DNA of 64,000 nucleotides from Flavobacterium psychroterrae (GTDB taxonomy: Bacteria > Bacteroidota > Bacteroidia > Flavobacteriales > Flavobacteriaceae). The stretch spans positions 1 through 64,000 of the forward strand of contig NZ_JAGYVZ010000019.1 of assembly GCF_018380615.1 (NCBI RefSeq), written 5' to 3'. The translations under genes were made by a program, and so were the position numbers. This document shows positions 17,209-26,003 of this stretch, in pieces. A model generated the notes under the pieces. That model ran no database searches and had not been told where the DNA came from. It saw nothing but the letters and a program-made list of their open reading frames with translations. Each line of letters opens with the position of its first letter. Within the stretch, counting starts at the first letter, position 1.

Positions 17209-17249
17209 AAAAGCCATGAACTGATTAATTTCAATTCATGGCTTTTTTT
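17209..17249. terminator. Bidirectional terminator between convergent genes
   Basis: AAAAGCCATGAA pairs with TTCATGGCTTTT around CTGATTAATTTCAA, with T-run on one strand and A-run on the other. It serves the racemase gene (+) and the 312-aa secreted protein gene (-). Confidence 0.8.
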
Positions 17250-18186
17250 ATTTTTGATATTCTTTAATCTTAACTGATTTATTGTTTTTGATTTGATATT
17301 CAGTATAAGTTGTTTTTTCACTGTTTTCAAAACTTTCGGCTTTTCTAATCAGATAAAAATTATTGTTGGACCATTTATAATAATAGTCGGATTCGTTTCC
17401 GCTTCCGTCAGCTTCATATTTTACAAACTCTTTGTTTTTTTGGTCAAAGAATAAATATTCCAATTCCTCCAGTTTGGTATTTCTGATAAACTGTTTCTTT
17501 GTATTGTCATAAACAAAATAAAGAAAACTGCCATCATACTTTGTTCTGTCAGGAAAGTAAATTGGAATTTTTAAATCTAATAAACCATCAAAATTAAGAT
17601 CTTCTAATTCAACTTCTCCATCTTTTTCGTAAATCACTTTATTGAAACCGGAAAGTGTCTGAATTTTTTCTTTTTTAGAATTGTAAATTTCCAGTTTACT
17701 AATCAGGTAATAATCTGCTAACTCACCGGTTGTGTTTTCAGCTTTACCTTTGTACTGGTTTAATTTATAACTAAAATTTTTCGGATTAAATAAAGATAAG
17801 TTTTCAATACATGTTAGTGATACATTAAATTGCTTGTCTTTTTTTTCGTTTTGCCAAATGCCATTTAATGCATTCTCATTGCTTAATTTTAAAGAAAACG
17901 AACCTGTTTTTAGAAAAACATTCCCATTTTTGGTTGGTGTATATGAGGTTTCAATAAGTTTTATTTCATTATTCTTAAAAATACCTTTTGTAAAAATAGG
18001 CATGTCTTTACCGTTTTTTACGTAGTAATAGCTTCCTGAAACAGAATCTTTTCCCTGAATAAATTCAACGGTCATTTCTATGGGATATTTGTCTATTTTT
18101 CCTGAGAAATGTAGAAATGTTTTTACAATTGTTTTTTGCGCAAAAGCGATCTGACTAAAGATAAAAAGAATGAATATTTTTTTCAT
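17248..18186 (-). CDS. Secreted protein of unknown function
   Basis: 312 aa with an N-terminal signal peptide (MKKIFILFIFSQIAFAQ, cleavage likely after AFA). The mature part has a beta-rich N-terminal half (KIDKYPIEMTVEFIQGKDSV, NALNGIWQNEKKDKQFNV) and a second part with an FG-GAP-like segment LEDLNFDGLLDLKIPIYF, reminiscent of an integrin-like calcium loop. No family name recognised. It is probably periplasmic or surface-associated. It lies 12 bases from the DUF6048 gene on the same strand, so co-transcription with the DUF6452-DUF6048 pair is likely. Confidence 0.7.
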   Translation of the reverse strand: MKKIFILFIFSQIAFAQKTIVKTFLHFSGKIDKYPIEMTVEFIQGKDSVSGSYYYVKNGKDMPIFTKGIFKNNEIKLIETSYTPTKNGNVFLKTGSFSLKLSNENALNGIWQNEKKDKQFNVSLTCIENLSLFNPKNFSYKLNQYKGKAENTTGELADYYLISKLEIYNSKKEKIQTLSGFNKVIYEKDGEVELEDLNFDGLLDLKIPIYFPDRTKYDGSFLYFVYDNTKKQFIRNTKLEELEYLFFDQKNKEFVKYEADGSGNESDYYYKWSNNNFYLIRKAESFENSEKTTYTEYQIKNNKSVKIKEYQK

Positions 18187-18198
18187 TTCAGTATAAGA

Positions 18199-19011
18199 TT
18201 ACTTCTTAGGCTTTTCCTTTATAATTTCGGGAATAATGATTTTTTTCTTGTAAAGCGGAATAAAATAAGAAACAGTATAGTTGAAGCCAACTCCAAAACT
18301 TCCGTCATAGGTTTTGTTGAATCCCGGAATGTATAAATTATCAAATCCTTCGGGTTTTGAATTGGCAACTAAAAGTTTTAACTGAACTCCAAATCCCACA
18401 AATACATTATTAAAAACTTTTGCTTTTAAACCCATTGCAACTTCAAGCCATCCTGCAGTAAGTCCGGTATATTTTTGACCGGAAGCAATTGCGGGCTGTT
18501 CTCCCCAATATGGGTTTGCATTGTAAATTTTATAACTGTTTAATTGCTGACTAAAGGTACTAAAACCACCACGTAAACCTATTGTGATAAGGTTTTCCAT
18601 GTCAAGCCAGTTTTCGTAAGTGTTGTAGTCAAAACCTCCTTTAATATAAGTTCCTGTTGCTGTTGAATTCAATCTGTCGTCATCTGTGGTTTTATCTTCA
18701 AAACCAAGTTCAGCTGCCAGATAGTATTTTTTAGTTAAGCGAAAATCACTTACAACTTCAATTCCCTTGTAATCTTTATCATAAAGACCTCGGGTTAACT
18801 TATACAAATCAACTCCTACGCGAAGACCATAGCGATCTGTTTTGATGCTGTCTTTTTTTGTTTCCTCAATTGCAGGTTTTGCAGTTTCGGCTTTTGGTTT
18901 TTCTTTTGTCACTGTTTTATTTGACGTTTCCTGAGCGTGACCCAAAAACATTGAAAACAATAAACAGTAACTAAAAATATACTTCAATATGTGTTTCATC
19001 TTCAAATTCAA
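18199..19011 (-). CDS. DUF6048 family outer-membrane-type protein
   Basis: 270 aa. Signal peptide (ILKYIFSYCLLFSMFLGHAQ) then a Lys/Glu/Thr linker and a beta-strand-rich body (YGLRVGVDLYKLTRGLYDKD, YLAAELGFED, NLITIGLRGGFSTF, GVGFNYTVSYFIPLYKK) that looks like a small outer-membrane barrel. I recognise the flavobacterial DUF6048 family. It overlaps the 3' end of the DUF6452 gene by 41 bases (18971-19011) if the first ATG is used. The second Met (MKHILKYIF, four residues later) would shorten the overlap by 12 bases. Confidence 0.78.
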   Translation of the reverse strand: MNLKMKHILKYIFSYCLLFSMFLGHAQETSNKTVTKEKPKAETAKPAIEETKKDSIKTDRYGLRVGVDLYKLTRGLYDKDYKGIEVVSDFRLTKKYYLAAELGFEDKTTDDDRLNSTATGTYIKGGFDYNTYENWLDMENLITIGLRGGFSTFSQQLNSYKIYNANPYWGEQPAIASGQKYTGLTAGWLEVAMGLKAKVFNNVFVGFGVQLKLLVANSKPEGFDNLYIPGFNKTYDGSFGVGFNYTVSYFIPLYKKKIIIPEIIKEKPKK

Positions 19012-19507
19012 CGTTAAGAGTTTTTACAAAAATTTGTTGCATCCATAAACCATCACCGGCAGGATCTGTTTGTTCAAAAGGTTTTGCCGCATCCAGTGTA
19101 AAAGTAGTTTTAAAACCACAAGCCCTTGATACATATACATTTTGATGCGTGTAGTCAAATTTTAAAACATCAGTATTAATGGCAGCAGGATTTGTACTTA
19201 ACGAGTTATATATAAAGCGATAAGTTGTTGTAAGTGTATCTGTTTTTAGCGGAATTGAGATAGTACTTGCGTTGGTCACAAACCTTGTAGTGTCCGTTAC
19301 AGTTTCATTGAAAATGATTCCCTCAGTTTTAGTTTCTCCAATTACCATTAAATTGTTTACATTTCTTGGTTTTGTTGGTTCGCTAAATTCATAAAACGAA
19401 ATCACTAATCTGGGAGTAGTGGGCGTATTTGCATCACAAATATCATCTTTCTCACAGCTGGATAAACCAAAAGTAAAAACTAATAAAAGAGCGATTATTT
19501 TTTTCAT
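18971..19507 (-). CDS. DUF6452 family lipoprotein
   Basis: 178 aa. Lipoprotein signal MKKIIALLLVFTFGLSSC followed by EKDDICDANTPTTPRLVISF. The protein matches the DUF6452 pattern, including a CGFKTTFTLD segment near the C-terminus. It lies between rlmD (10 bases upstream) and the overlapping DUF6048 gene. This gene order is one I associate with flavobacteria and suggests a lipoprotein plus outer-membrane partner transcribed with an rRNA methyltransferase. Function unknown. Confidence 0.8.
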   Translation of the reverse strand: MKKIIALLLVFTFGLSSCEKDDICDANTPTTPRLVISFYEFSEPTKPRNVNNLMVIGETKTEGIIFNETVTDTTRFVTNASTISIPLKTDTLTTTYRFIYNSLSTNPAAINTDVLKFDYTHQNVYVSRACGFKTTFTLDAAKPFEQTDPAGDGLWMQQIFVKTLNVEFEDETHIEVYF

Positions 19508-19517
19508 TTATATTTTG

Positions 19518-20930
19518 TTAGCGAAGTTCTAAAAGTACAACATTTTCAACATGATGTGTTTGCGGAAACATATCAACTGGTCTAACGCGGGTTACTTTAT
19601 ATTTTTCGTCCATTAAAGCTAAATCACGTGCTTGTGTTGCAGAATTACAACTTACATAAACTACTTTTTGAGGAGCAATTTTCAAGATTTGATCAATAAC
19701 ATCTTTATGCATTCCGTCTCTTGGCGGATCTGTAATAATTACATCCGGTTTACCGTGTTGTGCAATGAAGCTCTCGTTAAATACGACTTTCATATCACCT
19801 ACAAAAAACTCACAATTCGTTATATTATTGCGTTCTGCATTTGCTTTAGCATCGATAATAGCTTCAGGAACACTTTCTACTCCAATTACTTTTTTTGCTT
19901 TTTTAGAAACAAATTGTGCGATAGTTCCGGTTCCTGTATATAAATCATAAACGGTTTCATCGCCTGAAAGTCCTGCAAAATCTCGAGTTATTTTGTATAA
20001 TTCATACGCCTGATCAGAGTTTGTCTGGTAAAAAGATTTAGCGTTGATGCTGAATTTTAAACCTTCCATTTCTTCCAGGATATAATCTCTACCTTTATAT
20101 AGTTTGATATTCTGATCGTAGATTGTATCGTTTTGTTTTGAATTTACTACATATTGTAACGAAGTAATTTGCGGGAATTTCTCGTAGAGATGATCTAAAA
20201 GTAATTCACGATTTGCTTTGTCATTTTCATAAAACTGAATCAAAACCATGATTTCTCCGGTCGAAGCAGTACGAATCATAAATGTTCTCAATAAACCGGA
20301 TTGCTCTCTTGGATTAAAGAAATCTAAATTATGTTCGTTAGCAAAATCCCTAATTTCGTTTCTGATTGCGTTTGAAGGATCTTCCTGTAAATAACATTTT
20401 TGAATATCAAGAATTTTATCCCACATTTTCGGGATATGAAATCCTAATGCGTTTCTGTTTCCTAAATCTTCTGTACTTTCAATTTCTTTTTCGGTTAACC
20501 AACGGCTGTTAGAAAACGAAAATTCCATTTTATTTCTGTAGAAAAACTGTTTTTCTGAACCCAATATAGTTTCAAATTCAGGAAGTTCCACTTTTCCTAT
20601 ACGCTGCAAATGATTTTTTACTTCGTTTTGTTTGTAATACAACTGTTGGCTGTATTTCATATTTTGCCATTTACAACCTCCGCAAACTCCAAAATGATCG
20701 CAAATAGGTTCAATGCGATGTTCTGATAATTCGTGAAATTTTACGGCTTTACCTTCATAATAGGCCTTTCTTTTCTTGAAAGTTTGCACGTCAACTACAT
20801 CACCCGGAACCACGTTCGGGATAAAGATTACTTTTCCGTCAGGAGCCTTTGCTACTGATACTCCTTTTGCTCCGGCATCCAGAACCTGAATTTGATGAAA
20901 GACAACTTTGTCTGTATTTTTTCTTCCCAT
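19518..20930 (-). CDS. rlmD: 23S rRNA (uracil-1939-C5)-methyltransferase
   Basis: 470 aa from ATG 20930 (MGRKNTDKVVFHQ). An upstream ATG at 20963 would add 11 residues but overlaps the promoter, so I reject it. An N-terminal TRAM domain (GKVIFIPNVVPGDVVDVQTF) precedes the iron-sulfur Cys set CDHFGVCGGCKWQ. SAM motif VYDLYTGTGTIAQFVSKKA, ITDPPRDGMH and the catalytic VYVSCNSATQARDL follow. It forms 5-methyluridine in 23S rRNA. RlmD versus the paralogous RlmC/TrmA type is called from the TRAM domain and Cys cluster. First gene of a likely operon with DUF6452 and DUF6048. Confidence 0.9.
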   Translation of the reverse strand: MGRKNTDKVVFHQIQVLDAGAKGVSVAKAPDGKVIFIPNVVPGDVVDVQTFKKRKAYYEGKAVKFHELSEHRIEPICDHFGVCGGCKWQNMKYSQQLYYKQNEVKNHLQRIGKVELPEFETILGSEKQFFYRNKMEFSFSNSRWLTEKEIESTEDLGNRNALGFHIPKMWDKILDIQKCYLQEDPSNAIRNEIRDFANEHNLDFFNPREQSGLLRTFMIRTASTGEIMVLIQFYENDKANRELLLDHLYEKFPQITSLQYVVNSKQNDTIYDQNIKLYKGRDYILEEMEGLKFSINAKSFYQTNSDQAYELYKITRDFAGLSGDETVYDLYTGTGTIAQFVSKKAKKVIGVESVPEAIIDAKANAERNNITNCEFFVGDMKVVFNESFIAQHGKPDVIITDPPRDGMHKDVIDQILKIAPQKVVYVSCNSATQARDLALMDEKYKVTRVRPVDMFPQTHHVENVVLLELR

Positions 20931-20934
20931 AGCG

Positions 20935-20964
20935 CAAAAATAAGGGTTTGTAAACTTTTTCAAA
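20935..20964 (-). promoter_or_regulatory. Bacteroidetes-type promoter of rlmD, near-leaderless
   Basis: On the minus strand TTTG - 18 bases - TATTTTTG is followed after four bases by the ATG at 20930. This fits the TTTG/TAnnTTTG consensus well and puts the transcript start at or next to the start codon. It decides the rlmD start. Confidence 0.65.
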
Positions 20965-21089
20965 TTTAATTTTCAAAATATTTTATCAAATTCTTTAATT
21001 TATTATTTTAATTGACTTTTAAAGCTAACTTTGTTTTTAGCAATTCGCCCAAATCTGCTATTTTTAATCTATAAGATTGTTATTATTTT

Positions 21090-22139
21090 ATGAAGTTATA
21101 TCATAATCTTTCACAAATTAGCTTTTTGAAAAAAAGTTATGCCTTCAAATTTTTATTTGTAGCTTTTATAGGAATACATATTCCTCTGATCGGAATTTTG
21201 TTTTTCGTCCTATATTATAATCATACTGTATCGCCTACATCAATTTTAATTTTTTCTTTAATGATGACTTTGCTGGCAACTTTGATAACACTTTTGGTTT
21301 TAAACCAATTAATTAGACCCATTTCCATTGCTTCAAAATCATTAAATGATTACAGAAATAATCGAAAATTATCTGTTTTGCCTACAGATTATAGCGATGA
21401 AGCTGGTTTATTGATGTGTAATATTCAGGAGTCTATTTATGAAGCCGAAAGTTTTATAAATGAAAAACAAGATTTAATTTATATGCTTTCGCACGATTTG
21501 AAAAACTTTGCAGGAAATCCTCAGGGTTTGGCGAAATTAATTATTAGCGAAAACCCATCTGAATCTATTCGTCAATTAGCGGAGTTAATATGTGAGTCGA
21601 CAAATTTGCAGTTTAGATATATTGAAAATTTCATCAAATTATTGCAGGAACAGGATCGTGTTGTAAAAGGCAATCAGGAAATTAGAACAATTTTATTTTC
21701 CGGTATTGTACCTTTTATTAATGAGCAGCTGGAACAGCGTTTGGTAGAGAAAAATATAAAGTTGAATTTGAGTTTAGAATTACCTGAAGCTAAGCTTAGA
21801 ATTGATGAAGGTTTGTTGATTCAGGTTTTAGTAAATTTAATTAGTAATGCTGTTAAATTCTCTTATTTTGACAGTGAGATTAAAGTTAGGATCTACAATG
21901 AAAATTCTAAATTAATAATAACTGTTGTTGATAAAGGTATTGGCTTTGATAAAAATCAGATTGATGAATTATTTAAGAAATTTACTAAAATGAGCCGATT
22001 AGGAACCGCAAATGAATCCTCAACAGGAATTGGTTTATACTTGTGCAAAAAGATCATCGAAAAAAACAAGGGAACCTTAAACGCAACAAGCGAAGGCAAA
22101 AATAAAGGTGCCGAGTTTAGAATTGAGTTTGGAAACTAG
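21090..22139 (+). CDS. Membrane sensor histidine kinase
   Basis: 349 aa. Two transmembrane helices (about 20-43 and 52-72) with a very short loop between, so no real periplasmic sensor. A HAMP-like linker follows. The dimerisation/phosphoacceptor motif MLSHDLKNF has His 135. The ATP-binding domain carries LISNAVKFSYF (N box), VDKGIGFDKNQ (G1) and STGIGLYLCKKI (G2). It presumably senses a membrane or cytoplasmic signal and phosphorylates a response regulator. No regulator gene is adjacent, so it is an orphan kinase in this window. Confidence 0.87.
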   Translation: MKLYHNLSQISFLKKSYAFKFLFVAFIGIHIPLIGILFFVLYYNHTVSPTSILIFSLMMTLLATLITLLVLNQLIRPISIASKSLNDYRNNRKLSVLPTDYSDEAGLLMCNIQESIYEAESFINEKQDLIYMLSHDLKNFAGNPQGLAKLIISENPSESIRQLAELICESTNLQFRYIENFIKLLQEQDRVVKGNQEIRTILFSGIVPFINEQLEQRLVEKNIKLNLSLELPEAKLRIDEGLLIQVLVNLISNAVKFSYFDSEIKVRIYNENSKLIITVVDKGIGFDKNQIDELFKKFTKMSRLGTANESSTGIGLYLCKKIIEKNKGTLNATSEGKNKGAEFRIEFGN

Positions 22140-22140
22140 A

Positions 22141-22283
22141 AGAAAGTTGCAAAGGTTCAAAGGAGCATAGTTACAAAGGTTTTAAGTAGAGGCGCACAGC
22201 AGTGCGTCTGGGTATTTGTAACCGGTTTTATCCGTACACTAAAATCTTTGAACCTCTGAACCTTTGCATCTGTGAACCTTTTT
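22141..22283. repeat. NNCAAAGG repeat array with inverted copies
   Basis: 22145-22176 holds GCAAAGGTTCAAAGG and degenerate units. The opposite orientation (TTTGAACCTCTGAACCTTTGC) occurs at 22248-22268, so the spacer can fold back on itself. Between them is GAGGCGCACAGCAGTGCGTC, itself a small hairpin (GCGCACAGCAGTGCGT). It separates the convergent histidine kinase and cysM. Confidence 0.65.
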
Positions 22284-22284
22284 C

Positions 22285-23172
22285 TTAATCAAACAAATCC
22301 GAAGACAAATAACGATCCCCGCGGTCGCATATAATAGCAACGATTACCCCTGATTCTAATTGTTCGGCTATTTTTAGGGCAACTGCAACAGAACCTCCGC
22401 TGCTCATTCCGGCAAAAACCCCTTCTTCGAGTGCTAAACGTTTTGTCATTTCTTTAGCCTCTTCCTCGCTAATATCTACAACAGTATCTACTTTTGAAGC
22501 ATCAAATATTTTTGGCAAATATTCCTGTGGCCACTTACGGATTCCTGGAATTTGAGATCCGTCACTTGGTTGTGCGCCAATGATTTGAATTGCGGGATTT
22601 TTTTCTTTCAAATAAGTCGAAGTTCCTATTATGGTCCCGGTTGTTCCCATTGCCGAAACAAAATGCGTTACTGTTCCATCAGTATCGTTCCATATTTCAG
22701 GTCCTGTGGTTTTATAATGTGCTTTCCAGTTATCATCGTTTGCGAATTGATTTAACATCAAATAACCGCCTTCAGCCACTTTTTTGTCGGCATAATCCCT
22801 TGAGCCAATAATTCCTTCGCTAGCGGGCGTTAAAATCACTGTAGCGCCATAAGCTCTCATGGTTTGAGTTCTTTCTTTTGTAGAATCTTCCGGTAATATC
22901 AGCTCTATTTCAATTTGAAACAATTGTGCAATCATTGCCAGAGCAATTCCTGTGTTACCGCTTGTAGCTTCAATAAGTTTATCGCCTTTTTTAATATCGC
23001 CTCTTTCTACAGCAGCGGCAATCATATTATAAGCAGCTCTGTCTTTTACACTTCCGCCGGGATTATTTCCTTCTAATTTTAGTAAAAGTTTTACATTTTT
23101 ATTTTTAACCAAATTAACAGTTTCCATCAATGGAGTGTTTCCAATTAGGTTAACTAATTTTTTTGCGTTCAT
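22285..23172 (-). CDS. cysM: Cysteine synthase (CysM type)
   Basis: 295 aa, PLP enzyme of the O-acetylserine sulfhydrylase family. It has NLIGNTPLMET, the PLP lysine K43 in NPGGSVKDRAA, the EATSGNTGIALAMIAQ loop and GVFAGMSSGGSVAVAL near the C-terminus. It makes cysteine from O-acetylserine and sulfide or thiosulfate. The length and the GVFAG segment fit CysM better than CysK, though the two are close. It overlaps the upstream serine acetyltransferase gene by four bases, so they form a two-gene cysteine operon. Confidence 0.88.
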   Translation of the reverse strand: MNAKKLVNLIGNTPLMETVNLVKNKNVKLLLKLEGNNPGGSVKDRAAYNMIAAAVERGDIKKGDKLIEATSGNTGIALAMIAQLFQIEIELILPEDSTKERTQTMRAYGATVILTPASEGIIGSRDYADKKVAEGGYLMLNQFANDDNWKAHYKTTGPEIWNDTDGTVTHFVSAMGTTGTIIGTSTYLKEKNPAIQIIGAQPSDGSQIPGIRKWPQEYLPKIFDASKVDTVVDISEEEAKEMTKRLALEEGVFAGMSSGGSVAVALKIAEQLESGVIVAIICDRGDRYLSSDLFD

Positions 23173-23960
23173 TTCTTTTCTTTTATTTTAACTTCAGTTG
23201 TAGTAGTATTGGTTACTATAGAGTCTTCAGGAATCGATTTTGTTATCCAGGCATTTCCTCCCACAATACTATTTTTGCCAATAATAGTTCCGCCGCCCAA
23301 AATAGTTGCATTGGCATAAATGCAAACATTAGCTTCTACGGTTGGATGTCTTTTGGCATTTTTCATTTCTTTACTTACGCTCAAAGCGCCCAAAGTAACG
23401 CCCTGATAAATTTTTACATGCTTTTTAATCACAGTCGTTTCGCCAATCACAATTCCTGTTGCGTGATCAATAAAAAACGGAGAAGCAATATCAGCGCCGG
23501 CATGAATATCAGTTCCGGTAATTCTATGTGCGTATTCGCTCATTAATCGCGAAAACAACAGCAAATCCAGCTGATATAATTCATGGCTTAATCTATAAAT
23601 CGCAATCGCATAAAATCCGGGATAACCCAAATAAACTTCGTCGATACTATTTGATGCAGGATCATTTTCAAGAATATATTCAGCATCCTGATTTAGCTTT
23701 TCAAGAACGCCGGGTAATTTCTCCAGAAATCTTTCCCAAATCGAGCCGCATAAATTTGATGGTTTTTTGCAGGCTAAAACAGCAATTTCCTTAAAGCAAA
23801 TTTCGAGTTCATCGATGCTTTCTTCTAAATCAGCATTCGAATCAAAAAGGGTATAAAAAAGCTTCTCGGTAAAATCTTCAGTTTTGGTTTTGATTCCGTA
23901 ATTTATATTTGAATGGCTTTTTAAAGCCTTTATATTTTGTATGATAATGTCTTTAGTCAC
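23169..23960 (-). CDS. cysE: Serine O-acetyltransferase
   Basis: 263 aa. A helical N-terminal domain (to about 135) is followed by a left-handed beta-helix hexapeptide domain, with the acetyltransferase signature GADIASPFFIDHATGIVIGE and IYQGVTLGALSV. It acetylates serine with acetyl-CoA, supplying the substrate for the cysM product whose start overlaps its end. It belongs to the longer SAT/EpsC-like type common in Bacteroidetes. It ends in a charged tail (TTTTEVKIKEKK) rather than the extended feedback C-terminus of E. coli CysE. Confidence 0.9.
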   Translation of the reverse strand: MTKDIIIQNIKALKSHSNINYGIKTKTEDFTEKLFYTLFDSNADLEESIDELEICFKEIAVLACKKPSNLCGSIWERFLEKLPGVLEKLNQDAEYILENDPASNSIDEVYLGYPGFYAIAIYRLSHELYQLDLLLFSRLMSEYAHRITGTDIHAGADIASPFFIDHATGIVIGETTVIKKHVKIYQGVTLGALSVSKEMKNAKRHPTVEANVCIYANATILGGGTIIGKNSIVGGNAWITKSIPEDSIVTNTTTTEVKIKEKK

Positions 23961-24150
23961 AATTATAAAATTGAGTGGATATTTAAAACGCTAAAAGTAG
24001 TGCGTTTTTTGTAAATAAGGACACGATTTATCTAAAGAAATTTTGTGCTGAGAATCGTATTTGTGATAAATGGAATAAAATTATTTGCTCGTTTTTTATA
24101 TGATTCTAAAGAAGTTAAATGCGTAAATTAGCCCGTAAAATTTAAATAAA

Positions 24151-24852
24151 ATGAAAAATAATTCGACTTTTAAAAGTGCCATTTCGGATCTTTCTTTTCC
24201 TGAAAGTGAGAAAATTTGGGGAAAATCTATTCATGATCCTATTTTGGGATTGATCATTAAAGATTTTCCATTTTTTAGTGATAATGATTGCATCGCGGTA
24301 AAAGAGTTAAACGAATACCGTCAAATATACATTTCGAACTATTTATCTACGGAAATAGGAACACTTTCTGATCTTGAAAAAAGTGTTATTACTTCTTTAA
24401 AAGAGGATAAATCAATCGTGAGCATTGTCGAAGATGAAGAAGAAACAAGGAGTTTTGGTCAAAAAATTGCGGATAAGGTTGCTGACTTTGGCGGAAGCTG
24501 GACTTTTATACTTTCCTTTTTGTTTTTTATTGTGGTTTGGATTGGTGCCAATGTTTATATTTTAGTTAACAGAGGTTTTGATCCATATCCGTTTATTTTA
24601 CTGAATTTGATTTTATCTTGTATTGCCGCTTTGCAAGCTCCGGTAATTATGATGAGCCAGAATCGTCAGGAAGAAAAAGACCGAAATCGTGCTAAAAAAG
24701 ATTACATGATTAACCTGAAATCAGAATTAGAAATTAGAATGATTCACGATAAAATTGATCATTTGATTATGCACCAACAACAAGAATTAATCGAAATTCA
24801 GAAAGTACAAATTGAGATGATGAATGATATTTTGAATCAGATAAAAAAATAA
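24151..24852 (+). CDS. DUF1003 membrane protein
   Basis: 233 aa. The centre carries the DUF1003 core: GQKIADKVADFGGSWTFIL, VVWIGANVYILVN, DPYPFILLNLILSCIAALQA and APVIMMSQNRQEEKDR, giving two transmembrane helices and a conserved loop. The N-terminal 110 residues are soluble, and the C-terminal helix RMIHDKIDHLIMHQQQELIE is predicted coiled-coil. The function of DUF1003 proteins is unknown (some are CorA-like in outline). It stands alone between cysE (divergent) and the next small gene. Confidence 0.85.
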   Translation: MKNNSTFKSAISDLSFPESEKIWGKSIHDPILGLIIKDFPFFSDNDCIAVKELNEYRQIYISNYLSTEIGTLSDLEKSVITSLKEDKSIVSIVEDEEETRSFGQKIADKVADFGGSWTFILSFLFFIVVWIGANVYILVNRGFDPYPFILLNLILSCIAALQAPVIMMSQNRQEEKDRNRAKKDYMINLKSELEIRMIHDKIDHLIMHQQQELIEIQKVQIEMMNDILNQIKK

Positions 24853-25145
24853 TTTCAAGAAAATTTCTGTTCAAAAAATTAAAAATAAAAAGAGGAAAAT
24901 AGGCTAGGATATTCTCAATTCCGTAGAAAATTATTCTTAAAAAAAAGTAAGAATAAATTGAGTTTAAAACCACATTCTAAACCCTCAGTTCCAAACAGTA
25001 TTTTTAGATATTTTGAAGTTGTATATTGTCAGGATTTAAAGTGTCTGTTTTTACAATTTCATAAAAAAAAATATTGATCGAGATTCAAACAGAAGTGATG
25101 TGCTATTTTAAAGTTTCATACTTTTGAAATCTTATACTAAAAAAA

Positions 25146-25331
25146 ATGAAAGCTTTTAAAATTATAATAATGATTCTTGCTATTTCGGTTGCGTTATATG
25201 AGCAGGTTTCACCCGAAAAAAATATCTACATAACGGTAATTGCAATTGTAGTTTTCATGTTTGGAATGATGCAGTTGAGTGCTAAAACGCCAAGTAAAAA
25301 TCAAGATAAAGAAGAACAAGATGTTGACTAA
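25146..25331 (+). CDS. Small membrane-anchored protein
   Basis: 61 aa with two hydrophobic stretches (about 3-19 and 28-44) and a Lys/Asp/Glu-rich tail KTPSKNQDKEEQDVD. No named family recognised. Its last 11 bases overlap the ATG of the Smr-domain gene in another frame, which indicates translational coupling. A TACTTTTG element near 25121 may be its -7 box. Confidence 0.65.
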   Translation: MKAFKIIIMILAISVALYEQVSPEKNIYITVIAIVVFMFGMMQLSAKTPSKNQDKEEQDVD

Positions 25332-25872
25332 AGGAGATAAGGTTTCTGTATTAGACGAAGCCATAAACGGAATAGTGATTTCGGTAAAAAACAATGAGGT
25401 TTTGATTGAAACCGAAGACGGATTTATGATGACATTTTTTGTCAATGAGTTGATTAAAATACACGATTCCAATAATTTAATGAATTCTATTAGAAGAATA
25501 GATTTAGATGAAATTACAAAAGAGAAAACTGAGCCAAAAGCAAGAAGTTTTGTGAAAGAAAAGAAGGATAAGCGCGAAATTCCTGCTCCCGAATTTGATT
25601 TGCATATTGAAAAACTGGTTCCTAATAAACGGGGAATGTCAAATTATGATATTTTGACTTTGCAGACTGAAACTGCCAGAAGACATATTGAATTTGCAAT
25701 TAAAAATCGAATCCCAAAAATTGTTTTTATTCATGGTGTTGGTGAAGGAATTCTAAAAGCTGAACTTGATTTTTTATTGGGCCGTTACGACGGAATTGAT
25801 TTTCAGGATGGGAATTATCAAAAATATGGCTTAGGTGCCACCGAAGTTTATTTTAGGCAAAACAATAAATAA
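25321..25872 (+). CDS. Smr-domain protein with N-terminal DUF2027-like region
   Basis: 183 aa from ATG 25321 (MLTKGDKVSVLDEAINGIV). A longer in-frame start at 25279 would lie inside the preceding gene and adds a Lys-rich stretch, so I reject it. The N-terminal 60 residues form a small beta domain (VLIETEDGFMMTFFVNEL). The C-terminal Smr domain has FDLHIEKL, IPKIVFIHGVGEGILK (HGxGxG nuclease loop) and GATEVYFRQ. Smr domains act as DNA or RNA endonucleases, and this small stand-alone form is widespread in Bacteroidetes. The substrate here is unknown. Confidence 0.83.
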   Translation: MLTKGDKVSVLDEAINGIVISVKNNEVLIETEDGFMMTFFVNELIKIHDSNNLMNSIRRIDLDEITKEKTEPKARSFVKEKKDKREIPAPEFDLHIEKLVPNKRGMSNYDILTLQTETARRHIEFAIKNRIPKIVFIHGVGEGILKAELDFLLGRYDGIDFQDGNYQKYGLGATEVYFRQNNK

Positions 25873-25911
25873 GATGCTTTTTTAAGTGATAAACTCTTGT
25901 TTTTAAAGCAT

Positions 25912-25975
25912 AAAAAAACGTCCGTTTTTCAAGCTGATTCAATTACAAATCAGAAAGAAAAACGGACGTTTTTTT
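25912..25975. terminator. Strong bidirectional terminator with nested stem
   Basis: AAAAAAACGTCCGTTTTTC at 25912-25930 is exactly complementary to 25957-25975. The loop holds a second small stem (CTGATT / AATCAG at 25934-25953). It ends the Smr gene (+) and the convergent lipoprotein gene (-). Confidence 0.85.
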
Positions 25976-26003
25976 GTAGGAATAAAAGTGAATTGTAATA
26001 GAT

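Noticed and set aside
19632..19943. 103-codon plus-strand frame inside rlmD
   Set aside because: It is antisense to the rlmD SAM-binding region and shows no coding pattern of its own.
20931..20963. Longer N-terminus of rlmD from ATG 20963
   Set aside because: It overlaps the TTTG/TATTTTTG promoter and adds residues without family likeness.
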